This document shows positions 1 through 10,300 of a stretch of DNA of 64,000 bases, piece after piece. Both the position numbers and the translations under genes were made by a program. The stretch covers positions 434,001 through 498,000 of the forward strand of contig NW_024881711.1 in assembly GCF_019059575.1 (NCBI RefSeq), read 5' to 3'. Each line of letters starts with the position of its first letter. Within the stretch, counting starts at the first letter, position 1. The notes under the pieces are model-generated. The model saw only the letters and a program-made list of their open reading frames with translations. It did no database searches and was not told the origin of the DNA. Source of the stretch: Amphibalanus amphitrite. Its lineage: Eukaryota; Arthropoda; Thecostraca; Balanomorpha; Balanidae.

Positions 1-257
1 TTCCCTCATCTTATGCGCTGATTAACAGTGTTCGGTCAATTCTGGGACACGCTGTAGTTTTCCCATTGACAGATTCCTTTGATATGTCAAAAATTTGGTT
101 ATTCGGTACGGACTGGCCTGGCTCGGGCTGCGCTCATGCTATTGATTGGGAGTGTGTGGCTGTCGCCCGGGATCCGTTGGGCAGTGTGTGTGGTTGGTTG
201 GATGTGTCCCGCTCACGCTGCTGCTCAGTACGCGCCGCCCGCCCGTCTGGCCGTCAG

Positions 258-416
258 AACATGTCTCTGCACGCGGTGCGGTTCCGGTTCGACGGCGAGC
301 CGGTGAGGGAGGTGGACACGCCCCAGACCATGTCCATGGAGGACGGCGACGCCATCGAGGTGTTCCAGCAGCAGACCGGCGGACGGCGCCGGCCACCGAC
401 CGGCTCCGGGTCGTGA
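258..416 (+). CDS. SUMO: SUMO, terminal coding exon (SUMO2/3-like), partial gene
   Basis: This exon encodes the C-terminal 52 residues of a small ubiquitin-like modifier, which is conjugated to lysines of target proteins, mostly nuclear. The core motifs [20 protein letters not shown] and QQQTGG match the second half of the SUMO beta-grasp fold and are closest to SUMO2/3 and fly Smt3. The di-glycine is followed by a 10-residue basic tail ([10 protein letters not shown]) that a SENP/Ulp protease would have to remove before conjugation. I place the start after the acceptor ccgtcag at 251-257; the frame is phase 0 and the TGA is at 414-416. Upstream exons (N-terminus and consensus-lysine region) are not in the window. 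A processed copy is less likely because homology stops at the acceptor. Confidence 0.88.
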   Translation, partial: NMSLHAVRFRFDGEPVREVDTPQTMSMEDGDAIEVFQQQTGGRRRPPTGSGS

Positions 417-1461
417 TACCGCCCACCGGGCACCAGCCAAACTCGGCTCGGGGACTTCCTTCGCGTAAGTGGCCGAGTCGCCCGGAAGACGTGCTATCGC
501 CCAGCCAGAGACCGGGCAGCGATGGAGACAGTTGCGCTCGCTGCCGCCGCCGGTCGGGGAGTGCAGTCGGAGTTCCGCGCAGTGGCGCCGAGACCGGACT
601 CGGTGGGCTCGGGTCGGCCGGGAGGGTGCAGTGCAGCGCTCGGAGCCGGTGCGGCCACGGCGGTCTGCGCCAGCCGGTAGCCGGTGGAAGGCACTTGTCC
701 GCGCGCCGGCGCTCTCATCATCGTCATCATCGCTCAGCGCGCCGCCGGGTGCCGCATGTTCATCGCCTGTTGGTGCGCGTCAGGGACCGAATATACGTTT
801 TACTGTTGTCACCTGTAGAACGGAAACGATGCGGAGCGGTTGGCCGCTGCCGCGCTCGTCGCTCTCGGGGGTCCGGGCTTGTCTACCAGTTTGAATCCAC
901 GACGAGCCGATCGGGGCGACCTCTGGCCAGAGTGCGGTCGCTGAAGGCCTCTTGTCACCCTATCTCATCGTTCCTGCTTCCTGCGGCCAGTTCCTGGTCT
1001 GCGCAACATGGCGGCACCGTTGGACACCATCTGGCGGCCGATGCGCCTTCCACATTATAGAGTTATGTGATGAAATTATGAATGACCTACGAGTTTCGCC
1101 ACCTATGCCTCGCACTGCACTGCATAAACGCGGTCATATTTATACTTCTCTGTAAAGGGGCGATCTGTTTTTAGTTTTGACGAAATGTAATGAGGAATGC
1201 CGAAATTAGCATAGTGGTGTTCTGGTGAGTGACGAAGGGATATAAAGAAATAACGAAGCATGTATCCAAATCGTCAAAGGTTTTGCCGGAATTCAATCAG
1301 TTATGGCGACTAGCGAATGTTATACCAACTACAAACTGTGGAGTGGGATCAGCATTCCGTTTTGCCCATATGCTGAAGGTTTTGCCGGAATGCCTCTCAC
1401 TGGCGCCACCTGTGCTGATCCGACGAATGGGTTTTGCTGATTGGTCATCGAACAACGCAAA
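417..1461. other. SUMO 3' flank without recognised gene
   Basis: No coding signal is convincing here; the overlapping frames in the GC-rich part (420-900) resemble no family. It is probably SUMO 3' UTR and flank. A 74-bp stretch at 991-1064 is repeated base-for-base in inverse orientation at 18391-18464. I see no AATAAA in the first several hundred bases, so the SUMO polyadenylation site is not placed. Confidence 0.5.
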
Positions 1462-2193
1462 CAGGGTTGGCAAAATGTCGGCATAAACTTAGTTTATGCC
1501 AGTCAGTGGCAAAAACTAGTTTTTGCCAATTTATGCCGGCAAAAACTGACAAAAACTGACATAAACTGACAAAAACCCTCACTGAAGCATTGTTACAATT
1601 CAAGTGTTAGTGCAAAATTTACGTGTAAAGTAATACAATACCAACCAGAATAAAACATTTAACACTATTTGGTAGTCAAAATGCACAAGTACACACATCA
1701 ACTATCAGAATATGTAACCCCAGTTAATAATTTGGGTGAAATGTTACCAAATGCTTGCTCTTAATCTCCCAGCAGACTCACCTACTCTACCAATCCACAT
1801 AAGAAATGCCTTGGCTTGAATAAAAATTAACCACATCCACAAATCCACAATCTTTATTCTTTACTTGTGAAAATATTTCTCCTGGATTTTGATGTCTGAT
1901 GGTGTTTGATTAAAGAGTGTTGACGTTATTCCTTAGTCATCCTCATTCCTTACCCTTTCACTTCGTATTGATTTGTATTGCTTTAATTTTCACATTTTGA
2001 TGTCAAATTAAAAGTAAAAACATTTCCAGATGTAAGTTACGACAAAAAGGCGCAAATGGCAGGAACTCATTCCATTCAAGTTTATGCCAATTTTTGCCAG
2101 TAAGTGGCAAAAACAGGTATGCCAGTCAATTTATGCCGCGGTTAAAACCGGTTAATATCACTTGGTGCCGGTGGCATAAACTCGCCAACCCTG
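1462..2193. mobile_element. hAT-like non-autonomous TIR element (MITE)
   Basis: The ends are CAGGGTTGGC (1462) and GCCAACCCTG (2193), a TIR of the hAT type. Near both ends are many short direct and inverted copies of GGCAAAAAC and GGCATAAAC, as expected of subterminal transposase-binding sites. The interior is AT-rich and has no transposase. I could not find a clean 8-bp target duplication, although acgcaaa occurs near both outer flanks. Confidence 0.7.
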
Positions 2194-2886
2194 CGTTACG
2201 CAAAAAGGTGTAAGCCCAGCTAACAATTTGCCGTTGTTACAACGTCGTTTAAACGTTGTCAAATGGTTACCACAACGTCCCGATTTATCGTTGTGACAAC
2301 GTAATTTTGTAGACTCCAGACAACGGCGTGACAACGTCATCCGACCATGCATTTGAATGTCATCACAACGTTTCTGTAACGTGGCCGTGACGTCCCAAAA
2401 CTGTTCTTACAACGTCCCGCCAACGTTATTAAATGTTTTCTGTAACGTACCAACAGTGTTTCTGGAACGTTGTCACCACGTTTCCGCAACGTGACTACAA
2501 GGAGTATAGAACGCTTTGGCAACGTCTCTGCGACGTTTTTATCACGTGCGCACCACGCTGTCGCTACTTCGTATTGCCGTCCCTGCGACCCCGAGTAAAC
2601 GTCCTAAACATTTTCGCAACGCCCTCAACGTGTTCGCAACATACTCAGAATGTGTTTCCGACGCTCTCTTCCCGTTCTCTAGACTTTTAAAAAAAGGCAT
2701 GTAAGAAGTGTATATTTCAATACATCACACAGGTCAATTTACAAAAAAAAAAAACGACGGCGGCGGCATCGGTGATGGGGCATGGGGCAAAGGGGCGCCC
2801 CCATGGGGGCGTGGGACGGAATTGGGTTCTACCGGCTCTGGCGCTAGCCGCTAGCACGCCAGAACTGGTGGAAGTTCACTTCTTCA

Positions 2887-3105
2887 CTAACCCTCGCTGG
2901 GAGGATGAGGATCACTCGGCGGACCGTTAGGCACCGGCTCATTTGCGGCCTCGATGTCCCTAGGCAGCTGGCAGTGCTTGACTAGACGGTCTGCGCACCC
3001 CCGTTCCGGTCGCAGCTTCCAGACAACCACTTCGCTACTGCATTGCCGACAGTAGGCCTGCCACAAGGCGCGCTGACGAGTTGCAGGACGTCTGCGGGAA
3101 GACAT
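2887..3105 (-). CDS. 72-aa ORF of unknown function inside a TIR element
   Basis: The ORF starts at a true ATG (3103-3105, minus strand) and ends at a TGA near 2887. It contains CxxC-like spacing (CRQCSS) and a basic N-terminus (SSRRRPATRQR). I recognise no family. It could be a first exon carried by the surrounding element or chance coding in a GC-rich patch. Its position in the centre of the element, facing left, is the only context. Confidence 0.2.
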   Translation of the reverse strand: MSSRRRPATRQRALWQAYCRQCSSEVVVWKLRPERGCADRLVKHCQLPRDIEAANEPVPNGPPSDPHPPSEG

Positions 3106-3634
3106 GAGGGAAAATCAGACATTCAATTCATGAAAAAAAAAATCACAAAAATACCTGCACCACTTTCCGTAACAGTGCGACAGGCTAGATCAAACATGTC
3201 AACACCTTAGAGGCTAGAGCTACAATGAACTATAGCCTAGACCGCACGATATTACAAGGCACAATCTTGCAAATGCTACTCGTAAATGGTACTTTGACTT
3301 ACCAGTCAAAACAACAATCGCATCAAACGCAGACAACTGGCGCTATCTTTCATCTTCCAGCTATCTCAGTCGCGCCCGCCGCCGGCCCTCACTGCTCGCT
3401 CGCGCCGCGTAGACTGCGGCTCGGCCGGCTGGCTCTGAACGCCGGCCGGTGACACTGACGTCACGGCCCCTCAGGCGAGGTCAGGGCGCGAGCCACCGTT
3501 CGCCTGAGTGGCGGCCCGCGTGGCTTGCTGGCAGCCGCGGATAACAGCCGCGTTTACATAGGGATAGTTGCAAGCCTCTAGCTCCGCCTGTGATGTTGCA
3601 AAACATGCCAATGACGCTTTGCAATTTACACATG

Positions 3635-3636
<2 letters not shown>

Positions 3637-3701
<65 letters not shown>
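3637..3701. repeat. (TA)n microsatellite
   Basis: About 65 bases of uninterrupted TA dinucleotide, followed by a short GA-rich tract (agagagagatagagag). Confidence 0.95.
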
Positions 3702-3706
<5 letters not shown>

Positions 3707-4462
3707 GAGAGATAGAGAGAGAAAGGTATCAGAATTTACTTGTAAAAACACCGCTAATTATTCAGTACCTATAATGTCAAGGTTGTGAAAAACCGTTTTA
3801 ACAACGTGTTGGCGACCACCAGCTGACAACGTGAACAGTCCAAGTGTTAAAATATGTCAAATTTAACGATGAAAACTGAATATGCGCATTGAAAGTCAAA
3901 GGAAATGCATTATATGGCCATATATGTCACCATGCATTATCAAAAAATAATGCTGCAAGTGCGCGGTTGCTGCAACGTACCAATAAAACGTTGTCACCAC
4001 GTTTTACCACGACTTTCGGACCAAACCATGGCTTCACAACATTCAGAACGTTGCTACAACGTAATTAGAACGTAATTTCGCAACTTACCGAAACACGACG
4101 TTGTGACAACGTGGTAGTAACGTTTCCTGTTAGCTGGGAGGGAGACTGGGAGGTATGGGCCGGTTTTGTGAAATGACATTTTCCTTCCCATGAGCAGTAG
4201 CTAGACCTAGTTTTTCACTTTTGCTACGTAATAATGCATTTCATCTGTTAAGTGTGCCTCATTCATGTCAGGCATCTGGGATCAACCATCTTGTCTCGAG
4301 GTAACTTCTAATAAATCATGCGCCTTTTCGATCCATCAAAATACCCCGGGAGGTATGGGCCATGGCCCGGGAGGTATGGGCCGGTGCCATGTTTTATATT
4401 CTACTCTCGACATTGAGCACAATACTCGTATCTGGGAATTGGGATCTACCTTGAGCTCTCTA

Positions 4463-5436
4463 CAGGGTGTTTCACTAAAAGTGTCAAAAAGTAAAAGGTC
4501 ATAATGCACATAATAACAATGTTTTCTACGGAAATTTGCATACCATTTCATCCGCAATTGTTGGACATTTGAATATATAAAAACGATAGCACCGTCACTC
4601 AAACCTATTCCACATATCCGCCCTTCTTTTGATGCACCGTTTCGGCACGTGTCCGGAGGTGCCTCACAGCCCTTTTTCATCTTCAGCGTCCAGACTGTCG
4701 GCAAAGCCTTGAATGGTGCTCTTCAGCTCCCGAAGTGATGCGACTTGAGTCTTCCTCAGCTCTGCGAGAGCTACTGACCAAAACCAGAAGTAAAACGGTG
4801 ACAGATCGGGGCTTTGCGCTGGCCAGAGGCGGGCGGCGAGGCAGCTGATTTTTCGGTGCAGGAACTTCTAATCCAGCCAGTTCCTGGTGGTTACAGCCAT
4901 TATAGTGGCTGTTTTTGATAACTTGTAAGGCCTTGGCTATTTCTGATGTTGAAATTAGCTTCTTGTTATCTTCAAAGACCCTCAAAAAGACCCTGACCTT
5001 TTCAACGGATTCCGCCGAGAGGTGGGGGACCCCGTCTTTTTTGGACTGCGACCGGCATCGAAGGAACCCTTTTAAACCTCTCAAGAAGCCATTTGAACCT
5101 TTTATAATCTGGAACGTAGCGAGGTGAGAGAATAAAACGTTTCCTGAAAAGTCGGCATACGGTTTCAATGTTTCTGATGGCACCAAAGGTAAGTGTAATT
5201 CACCCCTCCTGTTGCGGTGTAAATAACCTGTTCTTGTTCTGCATAAGGAAAAAAAAACGACTAGTAACTTTGGCCTCCTGCCCTCGCTCCGTATGAGTGT
5301 AAAATATATCTTAAATGGACAAGGCATAAATGTCCAAAAATTTGCAACCAAGCCACGTGCGCATACCACGTGATTTGCATATTTTATATAACTTTAATAG
5401 GCATTTACTTTTTGACACTTTTAGTGAAACACCCTG
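4463..5436 (-). mobile_element. Tc1/mariner-superfamily element, internally deleted
   Basis: There are perfect or near-perfect TIRs of about 33 bp (CAGGGTGTTTCACTAAAAG at both ends) flanked by TA on both sides (4461-4462 and 5437-5438), the hallmark target duplication of this superfamily. At 974 bp it is shorter than the usual full length of roughly 1.3 kb or more. Transposase remains read on the minus strand and join an N-terminal part almost directly to the C-terminal end of the catalytic domain, so the middle is missing. It lies inside the 4139-6052 element and is therefore younger than it. Confidence 0.88.
4683..5045 (-). pseudogene. Tc1/mariner transposase remnant
   Basis: A helix-turn-helix-like piece around 4920-5045 (HLSAESVEKVRVFL...TSEIAKALQV) is followed, in another minus-strand frame at about 4683-4840, by WPAQSPDLSPFYFWFW. 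That is the familiar motif near the last catalytic acidic residue of IS630/Tc1/mariner transposases. Roughly two thirds of the catalytic domain is absent between them and the frame changes, so this is a non-functional derivative. Confidence 0.7.
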
Positions 5437-6052
5437 TAGGAGCCCAAGTACCGCATTAGCGGCCAACAACCCACTTCATGGAGGTCAGTTTGCCACATAT
5501 TGTGTTGGGTAAGCTCAATCACGCTCCATGACATGAGACAAATAATATTTTTGTGCACCTAAATGCGATTTGTACTTAAATTTTTTGACCACGCACGACA
5601 AAAAGATAACTTATTGAAGAGGACATTCAATGAAAACATCGTTTTAATAATTTAGGATCACCGAGGGTGGGTGGCCCGAACCTCCCGGTTAGGACGCCAG
5701 AATATGCGTCGCATCTCAGTGCATAATCTTGCAAGAAAGCTTCAAATGGTCTACCCAGCCTTAAATTGCATGCTTTAAACTTGATGTTAGCGGTGGTGTG
5801 ACATAATAAAACGAGCCTGGTTCAAATAAATCACGATTTTCTGCATCTACCATAGTTTACTCGAAGAGGGTGAAAACGCTTAATCACCGCTCACTGACAA
5901 GAGAGACTGAGGATGATTCGGAAAATCACGTGGGTTGTGTAACAAAATGGCTGCTACCAGTTTACGCCGTCAAATTGGAAAATATACGCAAAACGTCTTC
6001 AAAACGGCGATAGCCCATACCTCCAGGGACCCATACCTCCCGGGTCTCCCCT

Positions 6053-7202
6053 ACTTAACTAGTAGGGTGCCGTGCAAAAGTCAGTTGGGAGTTGGGACCC
6101 AGCTGACACGTGCGCAGCCAGAATCTGCTGTGGGCCCTGGCAGGCTTAAGTGCGGCTTGCCCAATGTTTCAGTGGGGCTTAAGTCCGCTAGGGCTCGGGT
6201 TCAACTCAACGTATGACACAAAACGCCGACTAAGTCCGTGCTCCCCCGGAGGCATGCCCGCTCTGCGAACTCCAGACGGCCGTATATAATTTAGCCCTAT
6301 TTGTGACGATTGGCGCCAGCCCAACGTAAGCCTGACGCTGCACGTGATTGACACGAAAATGCTCATGTGTGAACAGACGAACAAGTGTCGCTTAGCTCCG
6401 GGTTTACTCCAGTCAGCCGAAGCAGACAGCCGGCCGGATCAGCCCGCGCTCCGCCCAAGTTGAGCCTGATTTTGATGGGCGGGTCTATGTCGGGCTGAGC
6501 TGGAGCTAGCCGCATTGGGGCACATCCGTGGCCTGTCCCAGTTAAGCCGTCGTAGAAAAATCATTGATGTTGATCCAAGTTGGCAAACCCAAGCTAAGCC
6601 CAAGCCACCCGACGTTTGCCAAGTTCAGCCCAAGCACATTACTGGCTGGGCACTGGAGACCGTCTCTGTGCAGCCGGGCAACACAAACTGCACGATAAGG
6701 TAGAGTGATCTGTAATTTGCCAGCAACACAAACAGGCACAAACTGAGGCGGTATTGGACGCGCGCGCACTGTCACAAACAGGTCCTCGGCCCGCTGACGT
6801 GGAGCAGCTCAGGGATACAAACAGATGACCACGCCCAACGGTCTCACGTACAGGCGCAGTGCCATCTTGGTCCATGGGTAAAATGTCCTTTGATTCGGTT
6901 CCCAAGGAGTGCTAGTGTTTACATACATTACGCTCACTCCTATCTGCACCCGTCTCCGCTGAGGTAACCGAACAATACCGGAATAATCACAGTGCCGTCT
7001 GACGCGCCCGGTCGGCAGCATCAGACGGAGCTCCTCTGGAGGTTCACATAAGACATATCGCACCACGTAACACGCAATGCCCGCGCTGGCCGACAGCAGC
7101 AGCTGGGTGCTATCTAGAACCCTGCAGACTTCGGCGGCAATCAGGCCGCCTGTCGGCCCATCACTGACCTAAACCTGTGGGCCGGGCCGCCGCGTGTGGC
7201 GC
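6053..7202. other. No recognised gene; degenerate repeats
   Basis: The stretch contains diverged repeats of the words AGCCCAAG, CCCAGC and GGCTTAAGT and no ORF with family resemblance. It lies just downstream (minus sense) of the tentative last exon of the USP20/33 gene and may hold that gene's 3' UTR. I did not identify a poly(A) signal. Confidence 0.4.
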
Positions 7203-7310
7203 CTAGCCGTCCTCGGACGGCGCGTCCCCGCAGTGGACGGCCGGCGCCTTGACGCGCCGGTGGACGCCGGCTATGGCTGACTCGGACGGCTCCTGTGCCC
7301 GAGACGGCTC
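7203..7310 (-). CDS. USP20/33: Tentative last coding exon of USP20/33
   Basis: A candidate acceptor TGGTTCGCAG|GAGCC (start 7310) opens a phase-0 frame of 35 residues ending at TAG (7203-7205). Phase agrees with exon 3, but the short conserved C-terminus of vertebrate USP20/33 (AEEKIEVE-like) is not visible and the polypyrimidine tract is weak. Another acceptor (TTCTGTGCAG near 7420) gives a shorter tail. The gene could also continue further left. Confidence 0.35.
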   Translation of the reverse strand, partial: EPSRAQEPSESAIAGVHRRVKAPAVHCGDAPSEDG

Positions 7311-10300
7311 CTGCGAACCAACAGCCACCTCCGTCAGTGCCGCGCGGACAACACCGACCAAACCGTCACCAGCTGCGGACCTACCCCCCCCCCCGTCCAA
7401 CCTCGCCAAGTCCGTGGCGCTCCTGCACAGAATGGCGCCTTCAGCTTGCGTCCATGGATCAGCCGCGCTGGCTAAAGGGGGGGAGGGTACTTACCGGGTG
7501 TTGGTGAGGCCGAGGGGGGGGCACTGACCGGGTGTTGGTAAGGCCGAGGGGTTGGGGTCACTGACCGGGTGTTGGTGAGGCCGAGGGGTTGGGGTCACTG
7601 ACCGGGTGTTGGTGAGGCCGAGGGGTTGGGGTCACTGACCGGGTGTTGGTGAGGCCGAGGGGTTGGGGCCACTGACCGGGTGTTGGTGAGGCCGAGGGGT
7701 TGGGGCCACTGACCAGGTGCTGGGGTGTTGGTGAGGCCGAGGGGTTGGGGCCACTGACCGGGTGCTGGTGAGGCCGAGGGGTTGGGGCCACTGACCGGGT
7801 GTTGGTGAGGCCGAGGGGTTGGGGCCACTGACCGGGTGCTCGTGGCGGACGGCCGGCGGCGGCACCAGCGGAAGATCGGGCCCTCCGCCGTAGATGGCTT
7901 TTAGGTAAGCCCAAAGCTCCGCTGGCAGCTGCACGTGGTCAGAGCCGGACCGTACCTGAGAACAGAACAGACGGGCCAGGAGCAGTGGTCAGAGCCGGAC
8001 CGTACCTGAGAACAGAACAGACGGGACAGGAGCAGTGGTCAGAGCCGGGCCGTACCTGAGAACAGAACAGACCTGTACCTGAGAACCTGTACCTGAGAAC
8101 AGAACAGACGGGCCAGGAACAGTGGTCGGAGGCGGGCGACACAGACGGCACTGGCTCTCGCCCACACTAGCCTGAAACCGACTCAGACCTAACACAGACA
8201 GGCACTGACACTGACACTGGCACCAGTACTGACAATGACAGACTGGCACCAACACTGACCTGACACTGAGACCAGTACTGACAATGACAGACTGGCACCA
8301 ATACTGACCTGACACTGAGACCTGCACTGACCTGCGGCACGCCAGCGCGCGTGACGGCGATGTTTGAGTTGTCGATGGTGCCGGGCGGCTCGACGTCTCT
8401 GCCGCGCGCCCAGGCCTCCCAGCGCCGGTACCAGGCGGCCGAGAGGGCGGCTGCCGGTGGCGCGCCGCTCGCCTGCAGTCGCCGGAACTCTGTCAGCTCG
8501 CGCGCCCGGCGCGCCAGCAGCGCGTCCCACTCGGCGCGGCAGGGCGCGCACTCGAACAGCGCGTTGGCGACGGGCCCGCCGCCGAGCGCGGCGTGCAAGT
8601 ACTCCCAGCCGGCCTGCGGCAGGCGCGCGCAGGCCGCCTCGGCCGGCACGGCCAGCTCGGGCAGCAGGCCGCCGTGGCGGCACAAGAAGTCGGTGTTGTC
8701 GATGGCGCCCGGCTCGGCGAACGTGTTGAACCGGCTGATCCACTGTCGCGACACGTAATAGGGCAGCAGCGAGGGGTCGGCCCGCGCGCGGCGCAGCAGC
8801 TCGGTGGCGCGCTGCCGGCGCTGGGTGGACGCCTCGCACGACTTCCTGTGGAGACACGGCCGAGCGCGGCTTTATCAGGTGACAAGGCGCCGGGCAGGAC
8901 AGAAAACACAGCTGCACAGGAAAATGCTTCTAAAAACGCCATCACTAAAAATTTAACCACGCCGGGCACGGGGTAATCCCAACCACCGCAGCCCGGTGTA
9001 CAATATCTACCCCCCCCCCCCCCCCAAAAAAAAAACTCCATAAATATTGGAGCTACGGAAACAAAAATGGTACCAAACGAAAGACTTCTACGAGACGATT
9101 CTTAAGCAAATACAATTTTTGACCTCTGGTCAATTTCAAGGTCAAGGGTCAAGGTCAAAGGCAAAAAAAAACGGCACAGGTATAGGGATATCCCACGAAG
9201 TGTTTCAGTGTTTCAGAGGACAGCATAATGCATGAAACAAGTTAAGACGGCTGGGTTAAGACAGAAGAGAATTTGAGGAATCCTACGATGTGCTTAAACT
9301 TCGAGATCAAGGTCAAGGTCATGCTTAAAATTGACCTGAAACTTTGCACTTTGTTGTATATCTTGTGCGCTTATCTCCAAACTGTTTTGAAATATTTTGA
9401 GGGTTGTCAGGCACCTATTTGTGATTCATATTACGATGCAAGACTGTACCAAGGTCATGGTCGGGCAAGAGTATCCTTGTTGGAGGCTATTTCACCGATT
9501 CAAGTCAGCCATTATAATTCAGACTTTTTATATCCTGAAGCTCTAAATGGATGCTTAGAGCAAAATGAATGCCAGATTCGCGATCAGCGGCTACGAATGT
9601 ATCATATCACACCTTTCATGTGACAAGGTCAAACAAAGGCTAAATAAAAAATAAAAAAATGTCATTAGACGCGTCTTGACAAGACGAAAACGTTGGTACC
9701 ATAGCCTTAGCTCTAGCGCCATTTTTGCTGAAGTTATTTGCGAAAAAAAAATGAAATTCCACCTCGGGGTCGTTGACCTGACCTCTGACCTAAGGTCACC
9801 GAAATTATTTTGGTATTCTTCCCTATGCCATATGCTACAAAACCATGCTCGAAATTTGTCTATCTAAAACTCTATTTTGGCAGCTGTTAGTCAGGGGCGG
9901 CGCCACGGGTTTTCGATAGGGGGGGACGGGGACCTGCCTGACCGAAAATCCCAAAAGTAGATACTGATCGTGTATGCAAAAAAAAAACGAGGCACGTAAC
10001 GCCGCGAAACTTGGTAAAGCCCAAAACACATCGAATGGTGCATCCCGTTTCCAAACTTATCCTAGCCCGGCAGTTGCTGGGGTATTTCGCCACCCACCGT
10101 TTGCTGGGGGGGGGGGGCGTTAAACGCCCCCAGCCGATATCTCGAGAACCAATAGGCGCAGCGAAACGCACGAGGCGGCAAACGAAAGAACGCGACGAGA
10201 CGCTTCAGATGAGTACTTTAAAGTTGAATTTTGAGGTCACAGGTCGGGTCAAGGTCAGGTCAAACACCTGAAATCGGGCTTTCAGTAGCATGGATTTGAG

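Larger units (their letters stand above)
2215..4138. mobile_element. TIR element with CCCAGCTAACA ends and CAACGT subterminal arrays
   Basis: The ends are CCCAGCTAACA at 2215 and TGTTAGCTGGG ending at 4138. About 400-500 bp inside each end the hexamer CAACGT/ACGTTG recurs dozens of times with irregular spacing, in the pattern of subterminal binding sites. The middle is GC-rich (2750-3560) with one short ORF, and there is a long TA microsatellite at 3637-3701. No transposase is recognised, so the superfamily is unassigned. Confidence 0.65.
4139..6052. mobile_element. TIR element with AGGGGAGACCCGGGAGGTATGG-type ends, copy 1
   Basis: The left end reads GGGAGACTGGGAGGTATGG and the right end CCATACCTCCCGGGTCTCCC. 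A second internal copy of GGGAGGTATGGGCC lies at 4350-4385. A Tc1/mariner element (4463-5436) is inserted in it. The sequence at 4180-4385 is closely related to 13070-13270, and 5940-6052 to 22080-22190, which defines a family with a second, much longer copy (13034-22190). No transposase is recognised in its own sequence. Confidence 0.65.

Noticed and set aside
7492-8330. CRISPR array
   Set aside because: Units are contiguous without unique spacers, and the genome is eukaryotic. These are minisatellites.
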